From Homarus americanus (lineage: Eukaryota > Arthropoda > Malacostraca > Decapoda > Nephropidae): 64,000 nt of DNA. Made by a program: the position numbers and the translations under genes. The notes under the pieces are model-generated. The model had not been told where the DNA came from and did no database searches. It saw only the letters and a list, made by a program, of their open reading frames with translations. Where the stretch lies: positions 3,252,742-3,316,741 of the forward strand of contig NW_024724368.1 of NCBI RefSeq assembly GCF_018991925.1, read 5' to 3'. Below are positions 30,386-43,670 of this stretch, one piece after another (within the stretch, counting starts at the first letter, position 1; each line of letters begins with the position of its first letter).

Positions 30386-33300
30386 TTGTGGTTGTGGTGG
30401 TAGTTGGGGATGCAAGATCATTGTGTGTGGGGGGGAGGGGGTGGATAAAAGAACATGTCTAGTATTACATAAGCCTCAGTTGAATTTCAATCCCATTTTA
30501 AGATGTCGCTTCAGTGGGTCGTTTGTATATAGATATTAGAGGAAAAAATAATATGTGACTCTTAAGAATACATATCCTGAGGTCTTACTACACCTGTACC
30601 TATTAATCTTATTATGTACTGCTTGATTTAGTAACATTTTATGACACCCTGAAGTATGAAGGTTTTAATCCTACTCATGTGTTCAATAAGTGTAAATTCC
30701 CGTACAAATACTGTAATATATATTTTGTGTGAATTTGAACTGTTTTGCGAAGCTACGTTATGGTGTTTATTATTTACACTTGGTATTTGGTGGCTTTATT
30801 GTAAGTCATATTTATTCCCTTGATGATGCTCTGTCACATTTAAGTTTATGTTGAGTTTATCAGTATTTTTTTTATATTTTAACTAAATAAACACCACATT
30901 TATTCACAGTTGAGACTTGGTGTAAATTTTAGGCCATTTTAGTTTCCATCTTATTAACAGTAGTTTGTTTACACCCGTGCATAAATGTGTACGCGTATAT
31001 ACAGCGACTTTAAGTGTGTGAACGTGTCCATGAAAGCACTAGTGTACACGTCCATCCTGCAGGTTAGACAGTTTATTTGTGTTAACCTCACCAGTTAACA
31101 GGTTGTTTATGTGCCTGGAATATGATCTTCCGACAACAGTATTACCTGTCACCAGTAATCTGTGTGTTATGACCCTCTCTCTTTAGGCCCGTGACCAGAG
31201 GATTTTCAACCAATGATAAAAATGTGTGAAATAGATCATAGAAAACCTGTGTTACTTTAATGTCACTTGTCTAGCGAATTTTTTTGGTAAACATAGACAA
31301 GTCGAAGTTAAAAACCATGTCAAATTGCCAAATATTGTTTGAGTGTCACCTTAAGATTAACCCCCCAGTTTATTTTACCTTAAAGTTAACCACCCTTGAT
31401 ACTAACCTATCTTATCCTAACCCTTCAGATAGTGTTAGGGTGAAATGAGCTGAGGTGGTTAATCTTCAGGTGATCCAAGTTTTATCTTTACCCTCCCTGT
31501 GTGTGATTCGTGCTGTCAGACCCTCCCTACAGACAACAACACTGCAGGTTTGGAATATTGTTAACTATTACAATTTACGAGAATGTCAAACAGGTTTCTA
31601 TATTTTTTTCGAGTCCTGTGGTGAATCCTGGTCTTGGCTGGCTCAGGGCCAACTTACCGCCACTTAATGGGCCAATACCACCGGATCGTGGCCAAGAAAA
31701 GGTGGCCAATCAGATGACCCCCCATTGTGTATGTTCCTGTAGGGATTATCGGTCCGTGAACTCCGCCCACTGTCATGTGATGTCAACTTTATCTGGTCTT
31801 AGGGTCTGACTCAGATGTACCCCGGGGAACGTAAAGAAATCTGACTCCATTTTGATAAGCCTTTGAGAACCTTATTTGTCACTGATGTTGTAGATAGTAT
31901 TTTTTTGTCGATTAGGTTTGCTATTGCTGTTCTTGATGTAATATATGTCTTGTTGATATTGATTTGATGTTAATGCTGACGTTAATTGTTAATATTGATG
32001 GGCTGATGTTAGTATTGATGTTAAAAGTGTTGGTGATGATGTTTTCGTTAATTACGTTGATAATGCCCCCTTTTAATGATTTTATGTATCAGTGACCTTA
32101 ATATTAATGATGTTGGTAAATTTGCTGTTAATAATGTTGATGTTAATGTTTATATGTCGGTGTACTGTAGATGATGAGTTTAATTACGGTTATAGTTATT
32201 AATATTAAGTAGTCAGACATATTGGCAATTACTCGATCATAATTTGTATTCACGTATGGTGTTGTTAAGCCATAGATATCGTCCGGAATAACTAAATGTA
32301 GTACATAAACTGGCCGGCCACAAGTACAACCGATTCTCGTTTCCCTCGGCGACTGGGGAGGGAGGGAGGGAGGCGGTGTATAAAAATTTCATGCTTAACG
32401 AGTGTGTAACAATATGTAACCTTAAGTGATGGTTAAAATTAGTAAGTTTATTAACGGGAATAGCTATCCGTGTGAGAGGGTAACTCGTTTTAATAAGACT
32501 CGTCGAAATTATACGTGTCTTTTGTTTTATGTAAGGCCATATAGTGGGTACGGTCTACAGAACCCGTGTTTAGTTCATCTAAAGAAGACACACTTTAACC
32601 AAGCGTGAAACTGAGGTGTAATCAGACTCCGTTCCTGAGTTTAAGCCACTTTATCATAGTGTGTAAGTTTTATATTTAGGAGTGACAGAAATAGTGATGG
32701 AGGGATAAGAGAAGAAGAAAAAAAAACAAGATGTGAAAAAGTAATCTTTTTCTAATTTTACCGTGGTGCAGTTAAGGGCAGTTTATCACACGCTGTATGT
32801 TTATATTTAGTAGTGACGGAACAGCAGTAATATGATATGATACAAGAAAAAATAATTTATGTAAAGTGATTATTTTTGGCCGGGCGATTATCATGTGACG
32901 GTTCCTTTAATGCACACTTCATTTACATCAAATTATTGTACTTTGTACATTTTTGCTCGAGCGTAAACAATCAAAACACGTTGAGACGATAAAGGATGAA
33001 GAATAAAGGCAATTTATTTATTTTTTTGGTCTCGTGGTGTTTATACGGCGGTCAAATAGATTTCAATCAACATCCATCCATAAAGAGTGAGGCCGTGGCA
33101 GTGTCGTAGAGCTAGACACATTCACTTTATCTCAAGACAGGTGCTGTAGGGCGAGGCTATACCACCACACTGCTTACTGTAACATATTATACCTTCGTCA
33201 CTGTTGCTCGAAAGTGAGGGAGAAATGTAGGGGGGAGGGAGAGAAAGAGATAAGGCGGTTATGTAAATAGGATATTATTATGTAAGTTTTGTGGGTTATA

Positions 33301-33890
33301 TGAGGAGAAAAAGATGTGACGTAAGGTGAAATGATAGGAAGTCATTATGCATGAAGCGAGAGAATGAAGGCGGTGAATGATGATGAAGTTCGAGTTTCCT
33401 GAACACTTCCACAGTCGACGAGACAATGAATACTGATGTATGATTCGTTAAGTGATTGGAAGGCGGGGAGATGATTAGTTGCATATCATTGATACACTGA
33501 CCATTGTGCTTGCGGAGGGAAAGGAGAAAGTAAAGAGATGGATTATGGAACACGGAGAGATACTGAGTAAGAGACTAGTTGTATATAGACGAGACTATAT
33601 CAACAAGGAGACGTCTCATCTTGTGGAGCAGCAGTCCAATAGTTTTCGAGGAACTGTGTAGCAGCAAAGACTCTCACTCAGGCGTTTTAAATCTACACAG
33701 TTTCTTCATTGTTCCTGACCGAGTTGTTATACCGCTTCCTGTTGGGCAGTTCGGGTTCTTGTTGAATAATAGTTGTTTTTTGTAATTTCTTCACAAACAC
33801 GAGTGATATTTGTGTGAATAATATCTTCTGTTTTGTTTTCCTTGATAATGGGTAAATAATGACGTTTGTATAGATATGAAGAGGTTGATG
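30386..33890. other. Intergenic DNA, no gene seen
   Basis: AT-rich up to about 31.3 kb, then mixed. Holds the CCAAT/GC-box cluster at 31.67-31.79 kb. At 32359-32385 a GGGA-rich tract is followed by GGCGGTGTATAAAAATTT, a TATA-like element, with a 59-codon frame from ATG at 32429 to TGA at 32606; the frame matches nothing known. Confidence 0.5.
31670..31790. promoter_or_regulatory. CCAAT and GC-box cluster, promoter-like
   Basis: CCAAT at 31672-31676 and 31706-31710, a CCGCCC box near 31763-31768 and a CATGTGA element just after it lie close together in a locally GC-richer stretch. No recognisable coding exon follows, so this is only a composition-based candidate. Confidence 0.2.
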
Positions 33891-34235
33891 GTGGTGTGGT
33901 GATTGGGGTGGTGGTGAAGGGGGGTTGGTGTTGGAGGAGGAGATGGTGGAGGAGGATGATGTAGAGAGAGGTGGAGGAGGAGGAGGAGGAGGATGTAGTG
34001 ATGATGGTGGTGGAGGAGGATGTAGTGATGATGGTGGTGGAGGAGGATGTAGTGATGATGGTGGTAGAGGAGGAGGATGTAGTGATGATGGTGGTGGAGG
34101 AGGATGTAGTGATGATGGTGGAGGATGTAGTGATGATGGTGGTGGAGGATGTAGTGATGGTGGTGGAGGAGGAGGATGTAGTGATAGTAGTGGTGGAGGA
34201 GGAGGACGTGGAGAGTGGTGGTGGTGATGGAAGGG
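33890..34235. repeat. GGA/GAT minisatellite (about 27-bp unit), purine-rich
   Basis: GGAGGAGGATGTAGTGATGA then TGGTGGT recurs with 18- to 30-bp unit lengths by gain or loss of GGA and GGT triplets. All length changes are multiples of three, so all frames stay open and give false proline- or glycine-rich proteins. Confidence 0.95.
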
Positions 34236-34576
34236 ATAGGGATGGAGAAAAATAATAATTGTTGAAGAATATGATATAGTAGGTGAAGAGTGTACGTGAA
34301 GGGTACAAAAAAGTGTTGGAGGGGTGGAGTTAAGGGCAGGGAAGTCAGGGCCACAGGAAACACCATGGGAGTGTCTCATCCTTCCATGAATTACTCCTCC
34401 TCCTCTTCCTCAAATCCCATCCCTCCTTCTATTCCCTCCTTCTTCCTACCTTCCCTCCTTCTTCCTACCTTCCCTCTTCTTCCCTACCTTCCCTCCTTTC
34501 CCTACCTTCCCCTCCCCCCCCCCCACCATCACCTTTAGAACCACCGGCCATCACCCTCCCTTAACTGTGCTGGCTA

Positions 34577-34870
34577 AGGAAGGGAAAGGAATGAGGAAGG
34601 GGTGTCTTAGGAAGGGAAAGGAACGAGGAAGGGGTGTCTTAGGAAGGGAAAGGAACGAGGAAGGGGTGTCTTAGGAAGGGAAATGAACGAGGAAGTGGTG
34701 TCTTAGGAAGGGAAAGGAACGAGGAAGGGGTGTCTTAGGAAGGGAAAGGAACGAGGAAGGGGTGTCTTAGGAAGGGAAAGGAATGAGGAAGGGGTGTCTT
34801 AGGAAGGGAAAGGAATGAGGAAGGGAAAGGAATGAGGAAGGGGGGTGTCTTAGGAAGGGAAAGGCAAGAG
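34577..34870 (+). repeat. 32-bp minisatellite, seven regular units plus variants
   Basis: AGGAAGGGAAAGGAA(C/T)GAGG followed by AAGGGGTGTCTT repeats at exactly 32 bp from 34577 to 34800; a 52-bp unit with an internal duplication follows, then a partial unit. Preceded by a pyrimidine-rich CCTTCC stretch (34385-34520), so strand composition flips abruptly. Confidence 0.96.
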
Positions 34871-35093
34871 TGTCTGTCTCATATAGTTTTCTGTCATCAC
34901 TAAAGGAAACAACATTAAATTTTATTCCATATCAACTCGGTAGATCACTTAACCTTACGATATATATATAAAGATTAAATAAGGGTTTCAGCTCAGATAC
35001 TTTTTAAGAGTGGTACTTCAACAGGCGACACAAGATACCGTATATAGTGTCCATAAGAATACTAGATTTGTTAAGGTAGGTACGGTTAGGTTG

Positions 35094-35150
35094 GGTTAGG
35101 TTAGGTTAGGTTAGGTTAGGTTAGGTTAGGTTGGATTGGGTTAGGTTAGG
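35094..35150 (+). repeat. Interstitial (TTAGG)n telomere-type array
   Basis: About seven perfect TTAGG units (35094-35130) and variant units up to 35150. TTAGG is the telomere repeat of most arthropods. A reverse-orientation CCTAA tract lies at 35522-35540. Confidence 0.93.
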
Positions 35151-35829
35151 TTCTGTTGAGTTGGGTTAGAAATGCATATAGCTTGTGAAACATTTATGCC
35201 GTGTGAGTAACTTTTTTTATAATGTTAGCAGCAGCATTTTGTCTCATTAGTCAACACTTGTATAATATAGATTCAAGTTTCGTTTAGTTTCGCTCCTGTT
35301 TCCGTTGTGTTGTGTGTGTGTGGGTTGGTTCATTCTGGTCCACACTGTGTAATTGCCGACAATATAGGATGTGGAGGAGGTTTTTGCAACTCGTAAATTT
35401 GTCTTGTGTAAAAAGTGGACTTTGAATAATGAGCCCAAGTTCACGTTGTTTAATTTTACACCGAATGATATGAAGAGGAGTTGGTTACCTGGTAAAAACT
35501 GGATATTTTTTGAAGTAATATTAACCTAACCTAACCTAACATGAGAAGTATATTAGACCTAAACTGATTCTTAAACTGGTGGGGTTTCGTTCCTATTCCA
35601 ACTTTCAGCGAAATTTTATCAAACGGGAAATTGTCTGGTGAGATTTTGTTTGTGTGAGGCGTACACACAGTCAAGACTGAGAGTTACTGGGGCATCATCT
35701 CCCTGCGCTACACTGATGTTCCCGAGTCAGCTTTCCTTCACCCTCTCTACCTTGGTTCGAACATAAGATTCACTCAGGGTATAAGGCAAGTTGGTGCATT
35801 GGGTCCAAAGTTCGCTCCCTCCCTCCCTA

Positions 35830-35995
35830 AATGAAGCAGTATCGACCCCCAAATAAAGCAGCATCGACCCTCAAATAAAGCAGCATCGACCCCCAAATAA
35901 AGCAGTATCGACCCTCAAATAAAGCAGTATCGACCCCTCAAATAAAGCAGTATCGACCCCTCAAATAAAGTAGCATCGACCCCCAAATGAGATGA
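35830..35995 (+). repeat. 21-22-bp minisatellite, about eight units
   Basis: AAATAAAGCAG(C/T)ATCGACCC plus C or CT repeats; unit length alternates between 21 and 22 bp through the C/T run. Every unit holds a perfect AATAAA hexamer. Confidence 0.95.
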
Positions 35996-35999
35996 AACA

Positions 36000-38900
36000 G
36001 CCTGGGTAAGTCAGTTCAGAGACTCATTCCTGTGACTCAGTTTCACCACGAGGAGCGAAGTTTTGTCCCTGACTGTACATAAATTAGAGTACCGGTACAC
36101 GTGAGTATGAGAAATCCTATTATGTAAAGTCAGATATGGACATGAAGTTTATAATTACGGAAGGCATCAGTCTGACATCCATTTTACTACTATACTGACT
36201 CTGTCTATAAAACGCAAGAGTTGAACCCGAACACTTATTTACCAGAGTTAAGACAAGATTAAACCAACTAACACCCCCCTACCCCTTGCCCCAGCCAGCT
36301 TTCCTTCTTGGTGGATCAGAGAAACAAACAAATCCCAGGATATGTACTTTAGGTATCTGTTATTTAAGGCGTTCATAGTAGTGATAGTGAAGATCTGGGT
36401 GTGAAGGAAAGGTTGTCTCATAAGTGTAAGAGAAGCATAAGACCATATTGTGTTGTGGGATGTCTTCTGGCACAAACCTTGGTAACATCACACACTAGAT
36501 TTGACTCACTGATATGTCTTATGGAGTGACGGGAGGGGAGGTGTGGAGGAAGCCGTTTTGATGTAGTCTTGCATATTACATGACAATTTTATCAACTTTT
36601 CTGTAAATCAGTCGCTGGGGCTTGATTTTTTTTCCGAATTGATATGCATTTAAGACACCCAGAGTTATCATATGGCCAGATGGTCTGAATATGAAGCACT
36701 GGTTAATCTCCAACTGGGCGACTGGTCACTGTTGGAGTAAGACCTTTTGTTACTCACAGTTGAATCGATGGAGCTATTTCATCCGTCTTATAGGTGAGGG
36801 AGAGGAGGGGGATTTATGTTAAGCTAGAAGACGTGATGAGGGATGGGCGCTGGCTGTACTGGGGGAGCTGCTGAAGGCTAGTGGTTGTTTTAAGATGCAG
36901 GACTCTCTGTTTTATCTGCAGTTACTCCGGGCATTTAGTGTTTGCTGGAACTATGTTGATTGTATTCTATTTTGATGTTACTGTGAAACTTTGCTTACTT
37001 TTTATAACCCCAAATCCTAGACAACTATATTTTGACTCTGAAACACTAGATTTATATACTTATAATCCTTGCATGTCATGTCTCTACAGATCATCTTTTT
37101 AAAGCTTTCACAATTACTGCTTTCAGGATTGTGCAAATTGATGGGAACTCAGGACAGACAATGGTCGAGCCACAAGAGAAAATAAACCAGTAAACTTCAA
37201 CCAGTGGACTGATACAGGATGATGAGGAAGAGTTGATAGACGCTGTAGGAGTATGTGACTGACCACTCATCTCAGGGGTAAGAGACTATGCCATTGTTCT
37301 GACACTTATGTACACAAAAACAAAAAGTATTATTATCATTTTGTGTTAGACAATATGACACAACTGATGGAGGATTTTGACAACCCTACCAAGATAATAA
37401 GAGTCGCAGTGTTCATTTTTTATATTCATTGGTCTCTTCCGTATAGATACTTTTTTGGTGTTGTGTACAGGTGATGAATAAGTAGCATTCCTTAGGGGTT
37501 GGTGGTAGCTGACATGGAATTTGCTGATGGTGCGATAATATTTTTAAAACCTTTGAATGTGCTAGTATTAAAGCTTGACTCATTAACCCATATAAGTCTA
37601 GAAGAGAAAGCAGGAAAGATTAGAGTTATGAAGTACAGATGGCTGCTGACGGGGGAGGAGAATCTGGTGCAGGTTGTGAGGGGAAGGAGAGGGGGATGCT
37701 GTTACCAATATCAAGGGTTGAATTCTGATTTAGCATGAACCGAGAAGACTGACTTTATCATGTGTTGTGGTGGCTTTTGTAAGATCAGGATGGGTGAGAG
37801 GCAGTGTAGTGGGTTTAAAGATGTAGAGTGATTATCGTTCACTTGTGGATTATAAATGAAAGGGTTGAGATTAGAGATAGGCTTATAGTTAATGGGACAA
37901 TATTTACTTTTCTCGGGTTTGATGTAGTTTTCATTACCTGTGGAGAGTTTGTTTATGCCTGGGTTTCCGTAGCTATGAATGATATAACCAGGGTGAGGGT
38001 CCTGTTTTTCTACAAGCAAAGAATGAGGGAATAAATATACTGCCATTGATGATCTGAAGCCTGAAGGGGTAAAAAATATATATCCAGAATGGTAATGCGC
38101 ACTACGTCATACCACTACATGAAACTAACACTCAGTACTGATCTAAGGCACCGACTGAGCTCCTCTAAACACCACCACCAGGCGTCTGTCTACTGAGGAA
38201 TCATGATGTGTCGTGGGAGGGACTTAGCGTCAAGGCTAAAATTACTCCCAGATGCTTATATGGACCTGTTACCTGCTAATCCTGGACCGCCCATTGGGGC
38301 TTTATGACAGGTGATCCGATTCCATAAAAAAAAACTTGTTCCTGCTTAGTGGTTTGTGACTGAAAGGCTTGTATTATCCAGGGTGGAGTTCCGTGGGGCG
38401 AGCATTCATCACCTGAGCACATCGCTGGGGAAATTGAGTTGTATAGAGATACGTGTGTGGCGTGGATAGTGTTCCTTACTGATGGATTTCTGAGTAAGGG
38501 TAAAAAAAATCGAAGTCACATGATGCATTTTTTGGAATTATTATTAAAAATAAAACAACAAAAAACTAAAACATTAACATATGATTAAAGGAAGGGAGAG
38601 AATTTAAAATGTTTATAAATGGAAAATAAAAACATGTGGCTACAAGATGGAACCAAAGGTAATAGAGTTTATAAATAAGAATATGCCATAGTAATGAAAC
38701 TTCTTATTCCTAAACAAAAACAAAAAAGACATGAAGAATTGTGAATTTGTCGTGTTGGAGTTTTATGCAGGAAGATAGATTTGTGTTTGCTGTTTACTTG
38801 TTTCACTTTGTTGTTGTTTACTGTTGGTTTCACTGAGTTTATTGTTGTTTATTGTTGATTCCACCTTGTTGTTTACTGTTGATTGACTTAGTGATCAGAT

Positions 38901-41900
38901 TACCTCCTCAGCTTAAGATTAGTGAATTAGTTAAGTCTCGTATCTGGTGTTAGAATTATCGTAAAACTTTAAGAGTGTTTGAGAATACGACCCCGGATCT
39001 TATAAGTAGGGTTGGTGTGAGTGGTGTTTGTGTGTCAGGGCTGAGGGCAGTATGAGGTGGTAAGGTCAGCCAAGGTCAACTACGACTCATTAGTGTTAGA
39101 GGGATCAGTCAGGGTATCTGTTGACCAATGACATTACCATACCAGCCTATCAGTGAAGGTCATTACACCAGACGACCAATAACACCACCACACCATCCGA
39201 TCTATGACACCACCATACCAGCCAACCAGTGACATCAGGCCAGATTATTACACCTACAGTATATAACATCACATCACACCTAACTGCTTGATTATCGACT
39301 TCAGTTCATCTAGTTTAAAAGTTATCATTGAGTACACTAATGTAGTCTGGTTGTGTGTGTTGGCTGCTGCTGTTCTTTCCAGTAAAACATTGTTGCTGAA
39401 TTATACGTACAGAGATATACATACATACAAACATACATACACACACATGAATGCAGCTGCAGTACAACTTCTCCCTCAGTACCTTAATTCGACTTGACAC
39501 ACGATACTGAGCCACAGCTGGGGGGAGTGGAGGGGGTTAGGTGGTAGAGGGGTGAGGGCGAGTGGTAATGGAAACCTTCGTAAACTGTAAATATTTTGTT
39601 GTGAAGATTTACTGGGATGCTGTTAAGACGAAGATCTCCCCGGAGTTAGTTTATTTGCCATTTTTAAATTATCAAATGAAAATTTATAATTTCGATTGAA
39701 TTGGGATGATATTTTGCCGCCTAATTTGTTCCGTAGTTTGAATGGTATAGTTTTGTGCGTTTCTAGTTTATATATCTCCGGCTAGGGAAATATTAGTAGT
39801 GGTGTATACATTTGTGGCCAGGGAAATGTTAGTAGTATTTAATACATCTCTAGCTGGGGAAATATTAATAGTGTTTATACATATCCAGTTGAGAAAATAT
39901 CTTCTATACAAATTTTAGAAGACTTGTCAACATCAGACATTAGTTGTCACTTAAACTAAACTAAACGTAATGTCTGGTCTCAGGTTTTGTAGAAATAGAC
40001 AAAATTGATTTGGAAAACTGAACAAAATATTTGCTACGGTCGTCAAAGGTTTCATGCCATTATTTTCTGTATTGTTTTATCCATAAATAAACAAAGCCGG
40101 CACCACCTTCATCGAGTGTAATCTCAACCAAGAATAACAATAACAAACTAATTGACAAGTTTATAAAGAGCTGTGTTTTTAAAAAGGTTTTGAGAACATG
40201 GCAGGATTTTACAACTTACGACATGTTATATAAACTTAATTTGTTTACAAGACTGTGGGATACTTTAGCCATAACACACACACACACACCCACACACACA
40301 CTCGTTGTACACAGTTTGAAAAATGTTGAAGGATATCTTGTCTGCAATTTGATATCTGTGTAATTACTTATCCAAATGACATCTCAAAAATTTTACATAT
40401 TTTTCTAACGCTAATTATTCGCCGCCAGTATTTTGTCAACTTCCATGAGAAGATACTACGACTCAGTAACATCGCTAATAACCAGGTCTAACGTTGTGTG
40501 GAATTCCTTGTCAGAGGATTTTTATTACTATGCAACCTCCAAACGGTAAAAAAATAATAATCTTTCATCTTCTGTCTTCGGTGAAATAGCTGTGTCTTGT
40601 TATAATATTTCACGGGAGTAAAGTAGCTAGATTCCAAGAGGTCAGGGCGTCCCTATAAAGAAATCGTGTGCTGGTTCCCTTCCTGGCGTAAAAGATAACA
40701 GAGGAGCCTGACGGAGAGTGTACCCGGATGGCTCGTGGCCAGAGTCAACAAGATGAGTGGCCAGGTAGCGGGACTGTAGGTGGGTGACTCAGTGTCGATG
40801 TGGCCCCGACCTTGTCCCTCGCTGTTAAACCCAAACATACACCTACATATTTCTCTCTAGGTTCTAATACACACCGCCAAAAAACCTACACTTAAGCCTT
40901 TACATCCAGGTAATGAGGTACAGTATATTAATAGACGGTATAAGGGACACTCGGATCTCTCCCTCGTCTTACACACGATGGATTATAGATTAGTTATATT
41001 GGTGGTGTAAGCCGTGTAGGTTAAGTTATCGTGGTGGTAGAGATGAGTGACCCCTCTCTGGTGACAGTTTCCGACTTTCTTTTCTATCTTGTCAACAAAG
41101 AAAATTGTTTTTTTTTTGTCTCTGGTGGATTGACTATGATCGTCTGGCTCGCTCTTTGGCAGCTTAGGTCCGACGTAAGGTTCTCTAGTTTGGTACACTT
41201 CACCACCAGGTCTTTATTGAACGGAAACGGTATATCATTTTGACAGACAGACGTACGGATGGATGAATAAAAGTTCAAATTAAAAAGTCGTCAGATACAA
41301 CTGGCTCCCACTTGTTCCAGGGAGAGGAGAGTAACACTGCACATCCCTCTGGTCGCTAAACTGGGGTGTTCGTGAAAGGCCTTACCGTCAAGTCCACAAT
41401 ACTCCTTCATCTCCCTAAACCTGTTGCGGTACTGTAGGTTAGTGAAGGCGAGAATAGAGGGTCCAGCAGAGAGACCTAAAGATGGTACTGATGGTGTGGG
41501 ACACTTACAGTACCTCCAGCGACGTTATCAGCTCAGGGATATAAGACTTAAGGTATTGTGTGTGTGTAGGTGAGGCGGGAGGGGAATGCGATACGCCACC
41601 ATGGATGTTTGCGTTTAATTATGTTATACGGATAGTATTACCGAGAGTAAACAATGGTAACGCAAAAGTTGAGCTGGAGAAACATCCCGGGTAATGAAAG
41701 TTAAATAAAATGTTAATAAATGTAAATAGATATACATTAATAACAAAATATACTTATCATTCCATTTCTTTCAATTTTCTATCAGTTTTTAATGGCAATG
41801 TCTCTCTTAACTGAACCTGTAAGATAAATTTGAGAATCATGGGGTAATATTAAGTTTATCGAAGCCTTGTACCTAATATTTATCGAAGCCTCTCTCTCTC

Positions 41901-42110
41901 TCTCTCTGCTTACTGCAGGTCACATGTTGTTCCTGCTGGGTAAAAGGCTTAAAGTTCAAGTGACTGCACTAGCTAGCGTTGAAAGTTCAGAGTTCAGTGG
42001 GTGGGTGAGGGAGGCGGAGTGAGGAGGAGGTTGTTGACGCCGTGGTCACGCAGTCGGGTATGTGAATCTGTCGTGTGTGTGGGTGTGTCTGTCGGGTGTA
42101 TGTATGTGTG
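36000..42110. other. Intergenic DNA, no gene seen
   Basis: Apart from the MITE at 37313-37465, this is mixed single-copy-looking DNA with no recognisable exon. It holds short CA tracts (40277-40303), ATAC repeats (39417-39448), a TATAAA near 40655 and loose CCA-rich repeats at 39120-39240. Short open frames carry no known motifs. Confidence 0.5.
37313..37465 (+). mobile_element. TA-flanked MITE (copy 3 of 3)
   Basis: 153 bp between TA at 37311-37312 and 37466-37467. Ends CACAAAAACAAAAAGTAT and the reverse complement CACAACACCAAAAAAGTATC form the inverted repeat; the core TTAGACAATATGACACAAC and GGAGGATTTTGACAACCC matches copies 1 and 2. The terminal bases differ from copy 2, so this is a diverged subfamily. 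Confidence 0.82.
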
Positions 42111-42934
42111 AGTCTGTTGGGTGTGTGTGTGTGTGTGTGTGTGTGTTAGTCTGTCAGGGAAGTACGGGTGTGTTGGTTAGGTTAGGTTGAGGAAATATTA
42201 ATACGAAGAACCACCCCTACGACTACCTCCAACACACCACTTCCACCTCCAACACACGAACTCACCATCACCACCTTCACCACCACCACCTCTCCATCAA
42301 GTCCATCTCTATACTGCTTCCATCAACAACAACAATCACCACCACCACTGTAGTACTTTCAACCACCACCACAACGGACCACCCACCCACCCTTTCTTCC
42401 TCGGCCCTAACCACCACCCCCCGTATTTATCCCACCAACAAAATGTAAATTTCGTCGGTGGTTTCGTTCATTCATTATCGTTCTTCATTCATTATTTCAT
42501 TCATTCACCAACCATATACGGGGCGCCTACCTGGGGAGAGGACCTCGGTGTAAGCTGACCATATGGTGTTTACGTTCACCCTGGCTGCCCATTCACACAC
42601 ACACACACACCTGACCCCCCCAAAAAGCATCTCTCTATTTAAAACACCTGCATAATTTATTCACATCTTCCATTCATTATGTCATGTTTGGGTAGTCTCT
42701 CTCTCTCTCGCTCGCTCTCTCGCTCTCGCTCTGGTGTACGAAACATCTTAGAACCATAATTGAAGGTTTATGAAAAATCCTTCCAGTGAGTAAAATGTTT
42801 TCCCAGACCTGCACTCTCACCCTCACCCATTCATTAAGACTGCCATATATGTCGCCCCCTCCCCCACCACCCCTTCCTCCTCTCCACTCCCCTTCCATCT
42901 AAGACTCTTAACACATTGTTGCTCCGAGGTTGGT

Positions 42935-42965
<31 letters not shown>

Positions 42966-43480
42966 TTTCTTCATTGTCTCACTCCTGCTGCTTAGTTAGT
43001 TCACCCTACAATTATCTTCCTCCCTCCGTCCTCCCTCTATACCCCCTCCCCTCCTCCTTCCTACCATCCCTCCCTCCCTCCCTCCCTTTTGTCTGATTCT
43101 ACCTAAAGTTCCATCTCTGTGAAGGTGTGTTCGTTCGTTCGTTCGTTCGTTCGTTCGTTCGTTCGTTCGTTCGTTCGTTCCTCCCTCCCTCCCTCCCTCC
43201 CTTTATACCCAACTTTGACCTTGACCTCTGACCTAACAAAAAACATCAGGCTTTCTTTAAGTCATCGTTAGTACCCAATTACAGTGTCAAGTTTCGTTAG
43301 AATCGGTTTGCATCTGGCGTATTACCGTAGATAAACACACACACACTCACACACACACACACACACACACTGGCCGGATATGCGGGTTAATCCCTTCCTC
43401 TACACCTCACACACGCACAGGTAAATAAAGAGTCAGTAATGAACTTAATGTTTACATGAGTCACTAACACACCTGTGAAC
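42111..43480. repeat. Cluster of simple repeats
   Basis: (GT)n at 42120-42146, CA-rich and ACC-rich DNA (42215-42420), CTCG/CT tracts at 42693-42732 and 42936-42958, CCCT-rich DNA (43020-43090), a perfect (GTTC)13 at 43129-43180 followed directly by (CTCC)n to 43202, and CA tracts at 43335-43370. Confidence 0.9.
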
Positions 43481-43495
43481 ATGAGGCCTCTCACA

Positions 43496-43670
43496 CGTCA
43501 TCCCCCCTCACACGTCAACACCCTCACGTCAACACCCTTCCCCACGTCAACACCTTCCCCACGTCAACACCCTTCCCACACGTCAACACCCTTCCCCCCA
43601 CGTCAACACCCTTCCCCACGTCAACCCCTTCCCACGTCAGCCCCCTCCCCCACGTCAACCCCATCCCCCA
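43496..43670 (+). repeat. CACGTCAACACC minisatellite (about 17-19 bp)
   Basis: CACGTCAACACCCTTCCCC-type units repeat about ten times with variable C runs. Each unit holds an ACGTCA, half of a CRE. Confidence 0.92.

Noticed and set aside
33693..34379. Open frame of 228 codons on the minus strand, proline/serine/histidine-rich
   Set aside because: It is the reverse reading of the GGA/GGT/GAT minisatellite; overlapping frames on both strands are equally open because all units step by three.
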